Below are positions 25,101 to 38,450 of a stretch of DNA of 64,000 bases, in pieces. The stretch comes from Lichenostomus cassidix. Taxonomy: Eukaryota > Chordata > Aves > Passeriformes > Meliphagidae. A program made the position numbers and the translations under genes. The notes beneath the pieces are model-generated. The model saw only the letters and a program-made list of their open reading frames with translations. It ran no database searches and was not told the origin of the DNA. The DNA is taken from contig CM039196.1 in NCBI GenBank assembly GCA_008360975.2, positions 1,798,001 through 1,862,000 of the forward strand, given 5' to 3'. Positions within the stretch are counted from its first letter, which is position 1; every line of letters begins with the position of its first letter.

Positions 25101-28100
25101 GCCAAACTGGGGCAGCCTTGGAGAGGATTCATATGTCACTTTTTGGTGCTTTGTGTTGTGGAATGCTGCGTGCCTCAGGGGCTGCCTGTGAAACTCATTG
25201 TGACTCCAGTGTCATAGAAAAGTCCAAGTGCAAGCCTAGGTTGGTGACTTATACGTGAATGACATGAGCTTGGCAGGAAATATTCCTGCTTGGCTTTAGA
25301 GCTCTACATAGCACACAAAGAAACAGAAATAACAAACACTGGGTTTACTTACGAGTAGTGTGACTTGGCTTTTTATTGTTAGCTGCAGAACAGCAACTTT
25401 CATATAGTGTGACCTTCTTCTGATCCACAGCATCTCTGCCTACAGGCACTCTGGTGATATCTGCTCCTCACATTGCTTACTGCATTCATCATGTTGGTAC
25501 CTGAAGTGTTTTGGTACCTTACTGGCTATTCTGCTGCTCCTTTCCTCTCCCATGCATGTGCTGCTTCTTCAGGGCTTTTTGGCACTGAGGAGAAGGCAGA
25601 AGTAGCATTTAAAACATAAAGGATTCCAGATGTGAGCATGTCTTGGACACTGCTAGCGGAGGAGAAATGCGTAATGCACACAGGTGTTCACATTATGGTG
25701 TGGCCACATGGTATGTGTGGATAAATAGCCCAGATAAAGCTGATTGGTTTTGTAGGTTAGTTTTGTCTCTGCTTTTTGAAACTGTAAATTGAAATCCACA
25801 CTCTGGGAGCCTGCAACTGTATACCTGTTAGCTGCATTCCCTGCTGCAGTGTCAACTTGATGGCTGGAGCTTCACATTCTTAAATGTCAGCGATTAGGTG
25901 TTAGAAGTTCCTCTCTTCCTGCTGGAGGAGATTGGAGGAGACCCCTGAGAACTGTTTGCCGTAGGAAATGAGAATTGCCAAGATCCTGTTGTTTCAGTGG
26001 AGTCTGTGTGATCCCTTCACCTTGTGAAGGCTGGAATAATGCTGGTGTTGCCCCTTCAGCCTTGTCCTTGGCCAGACAGTAAAGGCTGGTCCTTCTGAAG
26101 TAACAATTTGCCTCTGTCACCATTCTCCCCAAGGACAGGCCAGCAGAGATGGCTTTGCTGTGAGACTCCATCATTGATAGGAACTGTAGTGCTTGCATTT
26201 TCCCTAATGCTGTGCAAAACATTTTGCAACTTTATTTTCAAAAGGAACAGGCAAATGGTCCTTGTTGCACTTGCATGCTAATGAAACCGAATGTTATATT
26301 TTCTTTTCCTTGGAGGGAGGTTTCATTTTGAGCATCTTGAACATGAGATCACAGGGGGTTGTAATCTAGACAGTCTTATTTTTATGGGAGATAGTTGGGA
26401 AAGTCATCACTTCTTCTGATGCTGGTTCTCCTTGAAGGCTTTGTAGTGACTGAGGTATTACTACTGTTGACTCTGTGTTGGTTTCATGTAAGAATTGATC
26501 TTTGTAGAGATTATTTCAGTCCCTCTGTTTACCAGCTAACATCACAATATAAAAACCGCTACCAGTGGGTCTGTATCTTTTCAACTGATGTAGCAGTTTC
26601 TAAAATGCCAAGTGGGGGTTGGCCTGATCAGAATAGTGTTTTTCTAAGTTTCTTATGCTTCATACTGGCCTTGTGCATTGATTGGAGCAAATTACACTGA
26701 ACTCCTGAGCTCTTAAATTATTTTTGTGTCTGGAGTTGATTTGGAGAGTGAAAAATGGATGTCACAAGACTCTTGAAGACACTGCCCAAGGCAATGACGT
26801 CCATTCCAGGCCATGCAGGCAGCTCATGTGCACTGTGGTGAGCAGCACCTCCCTGCTCACAGGGCTGTTGCACAAGGGGATGGAAGGATGTCCTGGGGGG
26901 TTCCTGGCTTTGTGCTGCTCTCCAGCGTTTTGTTCACTTTTTTTTAAATGGACGGTCAGAATTCTCAGAGCAGTTTGATTTAAAGAAGAAATGTTGAGCT
27001 GAAGGAATTAAAAAAAAAAAAAAAGAAAACCCAATCCAAACACAGCAGAGGATTACCTAATTTGAGGCTGGTGTCTGCACCATGTCACACTCTCTTACTC
27101 CTGTCAGTCAGGGATCTTTTTATATGTATATGACTTTTCTGAGACAGACCTTGCATTCTGAGGCCGAGGCATCTTCCTACATACTTCAGGCTGTTTCAGG
27201 AATCTGCTCGAGGTGCTGTTTTCTCTTTTCCATTTCACAGCCATGCTGCTGCATCCCTTGTGATCAGGCAGGGAATTGAGACTTTGGCCTCAGTCCTCCG
27301 AGGAGACTCCTGAAGTTGCCTGGGAAAATGAAAATGCTGCTGTGTCTGAGCAGCTGGCGAGGGCAGACAGAGCTGCCAGACAAGGAGGGATGTGACTGTC
27401 TGAAGCAGCAGGAAGGAGGATGCACACACTGACCAGCGAGGCTTTGGGGAGCCAGATCCTCCATCCCTGGCTCTGATCTGGTGTGAAAGGTTTGGCTCCA
27501 GGCTGCTGACCTCCCCAGCCCAGCAGTGTGGCAGCAGCAGTTGCTTGCGTGAGACCTTTCTTGATTTCTGTCCTGACCTGACGTGTCGTGTTCTGGAGAT
27601 GATGGTTTTATAAAGGTGCTCTTGGGTGGTGAGTGAAGTGCTCTGATATATATTCCCCCAAGCCCCATGGAGTATGATTTTTCTATATTTCTTAGGTGAA
27701 AAAGAAGAATCTGGCAACTGCGTAGGAGGCTGTTGCTTTGACTGGTGTACACAAGCATTAAAAACGATAAATCTGGGGGTTTTATTTGGAAATTTTTTGT
27801 CTGTTTTTTTAACTCTTTGAGCTCTTCTGCACTTCTCTGCATGCAGGTAGAAAAATAAAACCTAAGGCATGGTCAATGCCTTTGTCCCAGGAGAAATGCT
27901 GAGCGCCAGGGGAGCATGGGATTGGGGCTACAGCATTCCCAAATGTGTCCTCTTGTGTGTTTCCCACCACGTGGGGCCCAGAGCAGTTATCTGAAACAGT
28001 AGTAATGTAAATTGAATGAGCAGTCCAGTTAAATAAGTAATGAAGTTAGCAGGGTGCCTAATTAAATTAAATTCAAAATTATGTATGGGTGATGCCTTTC

Positions 28101-29767
28101 TAATAATTGCTGTAGGTTTGTCATTGAGGAACTCCACACTGCCCTCTTGGACAAAGCTTCCTCTTTCCCAGGTGAATGTTGGTACCACAAAGGGATGCGT
28201 TTTACACTTCAGTTTGCTTTGGCTCCTCCCTGATGCTCTTGTGACCATTGCAGTGTTTCTGTTTTCTGTTTTGCTGAGATGTGTGGAGGGAGTTTGGGTG
28301 ATAACAGTCGCTTAAATGATGGTTTTTTTACATTCCTACAAAGGGTTTCTGATTTGCTCCTTGAGCAGCCTTTGTGCTGTTTCCTTGGTCACTGTGCCCC
28401 ACTGATCTCCTTGTAGAGATCTCCCCTGTCCTTCCCATCCCTGTGGTGCCTGGTGAGTTGCTCCTGTTTCCATAAAGCAGGATGGCACATCTGGTAAGTG
28501 GGCACAATGCTTTACCCCCTTTCCTTGTTTGAAAATAAACTCTTCATTTCCATCCTTCTGGGCTTCTTTTAAACAGCAGTGCTTTGAAGGTGTGTGTCAG
28601 TTTGGAGATAAACATTAAGCTGAGGCAGAAGAACTATTCTGAAGTGAGGGAAAGCTGCTGAAATTAAAGACACTTAAGATGCAGCCATCACAGCAACCAA
28701 CGGGAATTCTCCTCTCTCCAGACAACACGGTGAGGGCAGTCTCTCCCTGTCCTGGGCATGGGCAGGCACTCTGATTTTGAAGATGGGTTGTCAAGGCAGA
28801 GCTGGCTCTGGCTGGCAATTACTGACCTTTGAGGTAATGTGTCCTTAATAGAAGGATGTGAGTACATCAGAGGAAGAATTGTCATTGCCATTATCATCTT
28901 TTCACCTCCTTTTGAGAAGGGCAGGTCTATCAAAGGGCCTCTGCTCCAGCAGAACTAACTGGTCCTGCCCCTCTGGGAGATGGCTGCTGACTTTTCTGAA
29001 GGCGAGAGTGGGTGGGAGGAGAGAGAGCCCAAATGATCAGAGCTCTGTTGCTGCTTTTTGAATTCCCCCCTGCCCTGCTGCTCCTTTTGCACCAAGATTT
29101 GTGTGCTAAGTCCCAGATGGTGTCTTCAATGTAGCAGCCAAGCAAGGGCTGTGCTCCTGGGGACCCACAGCTGGCAGTGTGTTTTGGGCAGGGAGGCTGT
29201 TCTGCATGGATCAACACACACTCTGCAGACACGCCTGGGACAGCAGCTACGGTGATGAATTACAGGAGATTTTTGTCACGCTCAGGGCAGTCTGATTCTT
29301 TCTTGTTGATGGTTTCACTGGGAAAACCTCCAGGTGATGAACAGAAGGATCATGCAACTGCTTTTTCTCCAGGAATGGCAAATGCTTTGCAGTGCTTCCC
29401 CTGTGCTGCTTCATCAGAGACTCTGGAGGTCCTTTGAAAACCTTTAATTAGTCCTTGATTGTTCTTGGCACCTCCATGCCCACCAGCCCTGTGACAGAGC
29501 AGCAAGACAGGATACCCTTGCAACGCCCCCATCTCCCACGTGGGAGTGTGGAGGTGGAAGGATCTTGGCTAGAGTCCTTGTGAAGCCAGAGAAGTTTAGT
29601 AAACCACAGGGTGTAGTGACTGATCTAACGCAGTGATTTGCATGGGTGCAGTGACCTGAGCAGGGCTCTGCACATTTCACGCACAGTTGCGTTAAAGGGA
29701 TGCTGATCATTTTCAGCATGACCTGCTAATTATTAGAGCAGATGAAAGCCTTTTTTTTTTTTTTTTT
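19126..29767 (+). other. Non-coding stretch
   Basis: No gene recognised. It includes an A-rich run at 20648-20700, a 12-base direct repeat (GCTGGGGTAACT at 24649 and 24670, period 21), T tracts at 23777-23793 and 29751-29767, and an A15 tract at 27010-27024. Overlapping minus-strand open frames of 160 and 192 codons at 27235-27842 match no family I know and are probably chance. An isolated donor-like site (ATCTG then GTAAGTG) lies near 28495. Confidence 0.6.
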
Positions 29768-32700
29768 CCCCTTCTTTAAATCCTTCTCCCCCTACATGCT
29801 CTCTTCTCCTTGCTCCTTCCCCAAACCCTTATCTAAGCTAATCAACATGACACAAACAGCCAAAAAAGCAGTATTCTTACAGCAGCTATTAACTAGAAAG
29901 GAGACAGCAGGCATCTGGAGCCCCTCGGGAGGGGCTTGCCTGGTATAACCCATTGCTTTTAACAGCCAGAGTGTGAGCTGCAAAGTCAGAAAAGCTTTAA
30001 GCTTTCTTTCTTTTGAGGTCCTAATACGCGGTGACCTGTATGCTACGATGTAGATTTTTAAGAAGACCCAAGTGTGGAATTTCAGTGGTGATGAGTGGCT
30101 TCCCAGATACCTGACACATCCCTGATTAAAATAAATTAATATCAATAGCTGTATATATTTTTGGGTAAGTTTTTGAAAGTTTGAGACATGTGGCTGTGTC
30201 CTTCAAGGAGAGTCTTTCCATCCCAGATGTCTGTTCATTGTTAATACAACATCCCACAGCAGCAGAACACACAACTTAGGGAGGGTTATGTTAATCTGGT
30301 GAAGTAGTTTCTGTGATTGCATCAAGCTGGACACAAGTTTGTTTTCTCCCATATTTCAAGCATTTGTTTTATCTTGAGCTGTGGGAGGGATTTTCCATTG
30401 TCTTCTGCTCTGTGTTAGATGAATGCTTAAAAGTTGTGCTTGTGGTGATAATGGAGTAGGCTGAGACAGAGGACAGACGTGTTTTAGGAATTTCAGCTGC
30501 GGTGGTACGCTGGAGGGAGGCTGAGCAAATGGACATGATGTTTAAATAGTGTGTCCTGAATTGCTTTAATTTGGTTCTTATTTTGTAAGCCATTGGCTGG
30601 GTTTTCTGTCCTTTCAGAAATCAGCAGCTTCTTATGAAATATGGAGCTGTTTAAAAACAGACAGCAGCTGCTCCATCCTTGCGTCAGCACGGACTCGGCA
30701 GAAGGAAGGGGAATGGTAGACGGTTGTTTAGCTGTGATATTCTTCCCTTCATTGCTGTTGTCATATTGTGTTAACAGAAGGTCTGATCAAATATACACCA
30801 GGAAAGTAAGACTTAATGTTTCTTTGTTCTCCTGGAATGGTGTTGGGAGGGGAGTGGGGGAATGTTTGAATGAGACTTTTATTTATGTGGTTCAGATAGC
30901 TCAGCATTGCCTGTGTCGGTAGATATGTTGTTCTGTTCTTATTTCTTAGGTTGCTTGCAGTATTTTTAGCTGGGAAAAGTCTTTACTTTGTTTGTACAAA
31001 ACCTCTGCTATGTGGTACAGAAACTTTGCGGGGGGTGGTGGTGTAAGTGTTTAGCAGGGAGAGTATGATCTAGTCACACTGACTGCCTAACTTGTTTTAA
31101 AACTCTTCTCTTAAAAAAATCTCAGCCAGTTTCTTTAAAAAATAATATGAAAAATGAGGAACATTGTTGCACAAGAACTGGAAAGAACCCAAATAGTTTG
31201 CTTACTGTTAAAATTGTGACATGACTGGAAACATTTGGTAAAGAAAAATTAATTGCCTGGTGTATTTGTGGTTTCCTGTTGAATCTCAATTTCTAGAGGA
31301 GGTTGAAAATCCCATGGATGTTTCCTCAGATTACTAGATAGCATTATACCTTGTGTGCATGATGAAAGACCTTCAGGAAAGCGTGCCAGATATCCATGGC
31401 TTGCTATAAAAAGTCTCTCCCATCTGGAACATGACTGTTTTCTCCTTTTTAGTAGGATGATTTGAGCAGAGATAAACATGCAGTGAAATTTAGCCTGGTC
31501 CAATCTTACTTCACTGCCAATATGGACTTCCTTGCAGTCTGGGAGTCACCTGGAGAAGGATTCTGCTGTCATCAGCAGTCATAAGTCCTCAGACAGACCT
31601 TTCAATGAGCTTTGAAGCCATGAGCAGAGGATGGGTTTGAATGTGGTTGAAGAAGATGATTGTGTATGCAAAAGTAGAACTCATGATGACACAGGGCTTG
31701 CTTAAGGTTGTGAAATCTTTGAGGTTCCTCTGGGTATTCCTGTGGGAAGGGAAGAGTTATCCCTCAGATAATTTCCATGGGGAAACAGTTAATCTCATAA
31801 ACACCAGAGGTTGTTTTCTAAAGAGAAGGCAGGGCTGTGGGGGAGCGTGGTTAACCATGTAGAGTGAAGACAGGCTAAAACTCATAAAGGAAAAATGTAT
31901 GTGGGAGTTTATAGATGTATGTGAGTGTATTAGAACTTCGAGATCACTGACAGATTAAAAGGAGCTGCTGTAGAGCTACACCACTTCCAGAGAGCTGAGA
32001 GTGACTTTTTGAGATGGATGGTGGCCCCACAGTGACTTGATGACTGAGAACATGCACAGTTGTTTAAAGTCTGCTTCTTTCAAGTGTTGGGTTTTTTTGG
32101 TGTAGCTTGAAATAATGAAAAACTTACTTTAGAATTAATGCTCATCCAACTTCCTGAAAATCCCCATCCAGTGCTGAATGTCTGTGTTCACTCTTGGGCT
32201 GTTGGGAGTTAAATTTTCATCTTGACTCAACTGTGGAAATGGTCTCCATTTATAGTTTCCCAGTTTAGCTTCTGTATTAAAATTATAACAAGGCTGGGGT
32301 TTATTTTTGTCTTGTGTACATTTATCTCCTGTGTATCCTTGTGGCTATTATTAGAGTTCTGCTCCATTGCTAAATAGATTGGCCGAGTTCTTGGGGACAA
32401 AATATTGAAGCATATGACTAGTCTGCAATACCCCTCAGCCACTCAGCTCTGCAGTGTTCCTAGTGCCTGGGTTTGCCCAGCGTTTGTCACAGCTTATTTT
32501 AAATGCTGAGGATGCAGTGGGCAGAGCCAGCAGATAGGAGATCTTAAATGGCATATCAGTTTGTAAGTGAAAGGAGGGAGGAGGTGGATGTGGGGGGGAA
32601 GCTCCAGCTGAGAATAAACACATAACAGTGCTGTGTGTTTGGGAAGCAGCTGAGCTGTGTGGCCTGGGTACAGCCCCATTGTTTAGGATTTTTTTTTTTT

Positions 32701-35700
32701 TTGTTTGGACTTTTTTTTCCTTGACAGGATATTTCTGTTTCAAACTGAGAATCAGCAAGTGTTAAACCCTCTGGAAGAGGACTGGTGTGGTGGTTGGATG
32801 GCTATGAATTTAGCCTTTTGGGAATTAAAAATCAAGCTGCACACTTTATGTAGGTTCCAGCTGTGTTTCAAAGTCCCTGTGACTACTGCTGGTTGGTGGC
32901 TGAACACTTCTCCTCCAATTTCTACCTGACCTCATGGCTTGCACAAGAGTGATTTGTGTTTCCACTGATCTTGCCTCTCCTGGTTCCACATCCAGTCTGA
33001 GCTAGCTGGTTGTTTTGCTCTTTCAGGGATTTGCTCTGTTTTGTAATTTAGCTGTTGAGTATCTCAACCATGTTCTTGCTTTGCTTGCAGGGTCTGTTGG
33101 TCTATGTGGCCTTTTACATGTCTGCAGCCTTTTCCCAAATGTTGGGAAGATCCTCAGGGCTCTGCATGCTGTATTGTTATACCTTTCAGAGGTCTAGTTT
33201 TTGGTGCTTTTATTTTTTTTTTAATTGCCTAGGCAGTGCCTTTGGCAAGGATGTGGTCCAGAACTCACAGAAACAGAGAAGACTCTTACTGGAGTATTGC
33301 ATGGCTTGGGATCCCATTCTTGATTTGGTTTTTACTCCCTTCTACTTTGTTTCTCTAAAAGATGTCAGGAGCCATTTCCCTACTCTGATTTGTTGGGTTT
33401 TTTTTTTTTCCCTTCTCTGCTGTTTATGGGATACACTCTACTACTGAACTTCTTGATCCAGTTGGAGAGGCACTGCCTAGCAATGTCAGCTTTTGTACAG
33501 ATCCTTCAATGAGTCGTCTTTTTCCACCTCCTCCCTCCTTTGTGTTCCTCATCCAACATTCTTTGGTTCCTACATCTGTGCCACATGCTTCCTTGTTTTG
33601 CCTGTGTTAACAGAATTTTCTGATGTCAGAGCTTGTTCCCAAGGACGCAGCTTGGCCCTTGCAAAGCTTTTTCTCTGCTGCAGGCTCTGCTGGTACAGGC
33701 AGGTGTGCCCAGGGTGTAATTGTACCTGGGATGGGTGTGTTTTTTTTGGAGGCCACAGAATTGCTTGGCAGGTGGAGGAGAGTTGGTCAAACAAACCTGC
33801 TTCCACCAATTGTCCAGCTTTTGTATTTCTTTTGGGGATTTTTTTTTTTTTTTCAATTTCATGGACTTTAAAGCATGCGTGATTGAGCAGTTTAATTAAC
33901 TGTGGGAACTACTGGAGATAACTTACTGGGATTTTCTGCAAACCTTGTTGCCCTTTTCATGTTTTTGGCACAGCAGAGCTGCTGTGAGCAGGAAGGCAGG
34001 AGTGCCCGAGAATGCAGCCCAGGTGAGATGTTATCACCTGCACAGAGATCAAAGTGCCTGTGCAGTTGACTCTGTAAGTGTGTAAGGTGGCTGTTTGCTG
34101 CTGGGAATCAGTCCCTGCTCTGGTACAGGCTGCTCGTGGAGCCAAGGTGCACGTTGGGCACATTTGCTGATCTTTAGGTCATCCAGTCTTCCACCTGACA
34201 CCTCAGAACATATCAGAGGCTGTGAAACTGCTTACAGGAGGAATACCAGCAGTGTTAAAGTTACAGGAGCTTTATGGAAACATGGATGTTTGTCATGGCC
34301 TGCCAGCATGTTTTCAGATGTTGCTAACAGGTGATATTTTGGTTTGCAATCCTGCTCTCCCTGTACTGAACGGGTGAATAGAAGCTCCCCATGATTTCCA
34401 GAGGCTGGCATTCAGCCCAAGTTCTTCTCCTGGTCGTGTCAGTAAAGTCATCATGTCTAGATTTCTTGCCATGGCTGAGCATGTGCTCTCCAGGGTGTGG
34501 GAACCACGAGTGGTGGTACAGGAGCTATAAATGACTGCAAGTGGCTCCTTCTCCAGGGAGAGCAGGAGAAGTGAAGACCCACCTTGAAATTACAGAGGTT
34601 ATAACAACAAGCTTCTGGCTTGTGTTTCCAGCTTTATTAGCAGTGATCAACATTGATTTTCTAATGTATTTTTCTTGTGCTCACAGTGATTTTCTGTGGT
34701 CAAATCTGCCTTCTTGTTTTGTCCCTGTGCATGAATGGATTGTATTTGGAGCTGGCTGCCAAGCTGCAGAGTCTGCTCCATCCTGACACCCAGCACTGAG
34801 CAGACCCTGGCCATGCAGCCTGTTAAAGGTCAAGGATATTATTGCAGAAGGTTCATTTAGAAAACTCATTCTGTAAGGGGTGCTGGTGGTTATTTCCTTT
34901 AAATCCTTAGATTTGGGGTTTGAGAGGAAAAATTATTAAAGGATGTCTTAAAGCTGAATAAAGAAGTCAGTATTGAATGTATTAATGCCTTACAGATGCT
35001 GTGGGGTTGTGGGGTTTTATTTTAAATTTAACAATGGGAGTTGGAGTGGCTCCAGCACTGTAAAGAACAGTCTGTTTAATTAAGGGTTTAAGCTGAAAGA
35101 GCGTCTGTAGGGTGATGCCATTTTAAAGTTTGAGCAGGGTTTTGTAGTTGTTGTTCCCCATCTTACATCATCCATCCATGTGTCTGGGGTCATGGTGGGG
35201 ATGGGTGTTCCTTACCCAGAGAACAGAGGTTGGTCTGTGTAAGGGTAATAGGTTTCTCCAGATGTTTCAGCCCTGACTTTACTATATTCTCTTTCTTGTG
35301 ACTCCTGATGCCCACCTTAAGGTGCTGTCTTTGCAGGTGTGTGCACATGGTGTGTCACACATAGGAGGAAATATCAGCTTTGGTGTTCCCTAGGTTGTTT
35401 CTTTCTGTTTTTTCAGGCAGTTCTGTTCGTAGTCGTGTTCTTAGATGTCATCTTGTTAATAGGAAATTAGGATGGAGGTTATGGGCAAGGGACAGGAGCC
35501 TGGGATCAAATACAATCTGCTCAGGAATGTATCCTGAGACACACTGAGGTGTCACTGGAATAGAGGAGTATGAGACAGAGCTGTGTCTGTGGCATTCAGC
35601 CAGGCAGGGCTAAATCCCATCCCTATGGAAGTTCTTAGCTTTCAGGTCTCTGTGGCTTGTTTGCCTGTAAGTTATTGGGGTGGAACCCAGAAAATTCACC

Positions 35701-37658
35701 ATTCAAAACACACTAAGCTATTATTCTCACCTAGGAAACACAAGTGTTCAGTCATGTCACTCTGAGTTCTCATTTGAAAAAACAACATTAAGAGATTTAA
35801 GGTGGGCATCTCTTAACTTCAGCCCATTCTCACAGGATTCAGGTAGATGCTCCATCACAGTTCTGTTTTTTTCCCCCTGTGTGTGGCTCTGCCTGGCTCT
35901 GGTAGCACAATGTCAATTATGCTTTTCAATTATCAGCAGCAACAGCTGCAGCTTTTGGCCATCTGAACACTTTGGTATAGGAACCAGCATCTGCCAGGGT
36001 GTGCTGCATCCTGGTTTGTGCTAAGATGATTGCTTGACTTTTTTTTAACTGTGGGAATTAGGCTCTTCTGTGGCATTAGGAATTGTAGCCTTGTAGCAAA
36101 GGCTGAGCAGCTGTGAGCCTGACATGCACCAAGGAGCTTTTATGGTTTGCATTTAGTCTCTCCTGGTATGTTTATTCCCATAAAATAATTAATTGAACTA
36201 GAGCTCCAAGCAGTGTTATCACCTTTGCACATTAGAAAATCATAATCATGCTCTGCAACTTAATGAGATTTAGAAAGAAATGTTCTTTTTTTGTTTGCCT
36301 TCTGGTGTTGAGTGTTAAAGACTCCCAGGGGTCGTGCATTTGAGCTTTTTCTGGAGATCACGGGGGCAGTGGGCTGCTGTGTGCAGAGGGCTGGCCATGG
36401 AGCCACCAGTGCAGAGCAACAGCCTTCAGGTTTCCCAGAATTGTTGCCAGACATGGAGCTGGATTGTGAGCACTGGCAACGCTGTTTTGAGAGCACTGAG
36501 AATGGAGCTGTGAGTTTGTGGTGGCCTTGGCTCTGCTGTTTTTCAGTTTTCTCTTTAATTTCTATTGTTTTCTTTGCTTATTTGCTAACTTGCAAGATTC
36601 AACAAATTGTAGAGGATCTCCCAGCCCTTGGGGTGAGGTTTTCTCCGGGCTGCAGGGAGCCAGCACATGGCTGTGGCACTCACTGAGCTCCTGCTCAGAG
36701 CTGTAAATGCCACTGGGACCTGCTGGCCTTCACGTGGCCAGGGTATGAGCCGGGGTGTGGAGATAGTGGGGTTGTCCTGGACAGACTGTGTGTAGTCAGG
36801 GTAAATATTAACCTTGCATGATCTTGGGAGCTGCTGGGATTGGGAATGCTGCTCATTTCAGTGGGATTTGGTTGGAACTCAATCACAAGGCTCCTTAACT
36901 TCATCAGTCTTCCTACACCGCTGACATTAACGATGCCTTGAGTGTCTTTTCCTCTTCTGTTTGAGTTTTGTTGCTGTTTCTCAGTCTTGCCGGGATGAGT
37001 TAATGCTTTTAACTCGTTCAGCTTCAGAATAAGCCTAGACTGTATGTGCAGCTTGCCCTACACTGCCCCAGGGACACAGGGCATCTTGAGTGCAGTTGGT
37101 TCTCCAGGACATCCCTGCAATGGTATCCCAAAAGGACACATGAATTCTCGCAGCACTTGACGAGAGAGGATTTTTAAAGCATCTTGCTTCCCTGCAGCTC
37201 TGCATATCGCACCAGGAGCCCCAGCAGCCTGCTCACAGCTCGCCCGGGAGGGCAGTGACAGAATCACATGCACAAAGTGTTATTTTGTGGTCTGTTTTCT
37301 CCCAGGCCATGCAAGCTGGAGGAGAACCTCGCACGCAGCTTGCTGGAGCCAGCGAGCAGAGCAAATGTACCTGCTGAGTAACAGACTGAAATAAACCCGG
37401 GAAAGCCCAGATGGGGTTGTGGCACTTACTGCAGATGCTGTGCCTGTGACAAATCAACAAATCCAGTAGATGGGAAAGTTCCTGCATGCTGTCCCTGGGA
37501 AGAGGAGCATCCCCTGCTCCACCACCCAGTGACCCTGGGCTGTTCATCTGGGCAATGCCTGTTGGCGCTGCAGGAAGGAAACGGTTAAAGGAGGAGAGGT
37601 TGTCAAGTTGGGTTAGCCATCAGATAGCTAATATTTTAGAGGTTTTTCAGAGCTAAGC
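29768..37658 (+). other. Non-coding stretch rich in T tracts
   Basis: No gene recognised. Long T tracts occur at 32689-32702 and 33839-33853. A plus-strand open frame at 33055-33447 is bounded on the left by a good acceptor-like TTGCTTTGCTTGCAG (ending near 33090), but its product is hydrophobic, cysteine-rich and intron-like. An AT-rich portion at 34900-35050 shows no repeat identity. Confidence 0.6.
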
Positions 37659-37666
37659 TATAAAAA
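37659..37666 (+). promoter_or_regulatory. TATA box of a candidate promoter
   Basis: TATAAAAA, followed by GGCC, is a strong TATA match. It sits 20-35 bases upstream of possible initiator words (TTCAACT near 37681 and CCCATTG near 37690), with a splice donor about 315 bases downstream and a CpG-rich patch after that. A TATA word alone is common; the combination is what makes it worth noting. Confidence 0.35.
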
Positions 37667-37689
37667 GGCCGTAGCAGTATTTCAACTCG

Positions 37690-37980
37690 CCCATTGTCTG
37701 CTGGAAGCCAGCCAGCGTTGCCATGCCGACGAGGAATTATTACTTGCTGCCAGAGCTGGAGGAAAAGCTCATACTTTTGGCTTCAAAACAGGAGGGGTGG
37801 ACTTATGTAATCCACTGTGTTTATAGGCTGAGACTGGCAGGAGCATTGAGAAATAATTACAGGCTTTCCATTTCATTTCCAGATTGGTTTTAAGGCTGTG
37901 TGGCCTCGCTTTATTTATTTATTTTGAAGTTAAGAGGGTGACTGCTAAAGATGCAGGAGGTGATGTGGGGATGCTGCTAG
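37690..37980 (+). other. Candidate non-coding first exon (alternative NCOR2 leader?)
   Basis: The stretch begins about 30 bases after a TATA box and ends with CTGCTAG followed by GTAAGT at 37981, a near-ideal splice donor. No long ORF is present; the last short frame starting at 37951 ends in TAG exactly at the splice boundary, consistent with a non-coding leader. An alternative reading is an internal exon 37883-37980, because TTCCATTTCATTTCCAG ending at 37882 is a good acceptor. Being on the + strand about 20 kb before the NCOR2 start exon, it could splice to the acceptor at 58437. No transcript evidence is available to me. Confidence 0.33.
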
Positions 37981-38450
37981 GTAAGTACCCCCCACTTCCC
38001 TCCCCCGGCCGGCTGAGCGGCTTTTGTTTTGGTGGCGTTTTGTGTGGAGAACTAAACTAGGCCACAGCAGAAAGAAGTTGCTTTGAGAAACTGGGACTTG
38101 GCCCGGCGACACAGAAACAGTGTTTAATGCTGGAGGCTGAGCACACACCCCTGCGGCTGCCCGGCTGCTTGTCGGTGGAGGTGAAGTGAGAGGTTTTGGG
38201 AGCCCCTGCTGCTTTCTTAGGTGATTTTTATCCCTCCAGCCCTCCTTGGCGGGGAGCATGTAATTTTAGGGGGAGGGTAGCAACAAGGAAAAAGGAGAGA
38301 AAAAGTTTGGAATTTTTTTTCCCCGGACATCTCGGTCTCACGCGTTGCTCCGCCGGCTGGAGAGGGGATTTGTCAGTGGGATCAAAGCGGTTTTGCTGAT
38401 GTTTCGTGCTTTGGAGAGGTGAATCGCGAAGTTTAGCCTGTAATTAACGT
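37981..38450. promoter_or_regulatory. CpG-enriched patch downstream of a candidate alternative first exon
   Basis: I count 21 CpG dinucleotides in about 480 bases, with CCCCCGGCCGG near 38005, CCCGGCGAC near 38103, and a dense run at 38320-38365 (CTCGGTCTCACGCGTTGC, then CCGCCGGC). Neighbouring rows on both sides hold few CpG. This is below a classic island but far above background, as expected of a promoter-associated region that stays unmethylated. C-rich tracts at 37987-38007 could pair as G-quadruplex on the minus strand. Confidence 0.4.

Noticed and set aside
27235..27842. Overlapping 160- and 192-codon minus-strand frames
   Set aside because: Two overlapping long frames on the same strand point to low stop density rather than a gene; no domain or homologue recognised.
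33055..33447. Plus-strand frame after a good acceptor-like TTGCTTTGCTTGCAG
   Set aside because: The product is Cys/Phe/Leu-rich with T-tract-derived Phe runs; no donor or homologue recognised.
1..37600. Exons of SCARB1, expected upstream of NCOR2 by vertebrate gene order
   Set aside because: No segment resembling SCARB1 was seen; the neighbour probably lies beyond the left edge.
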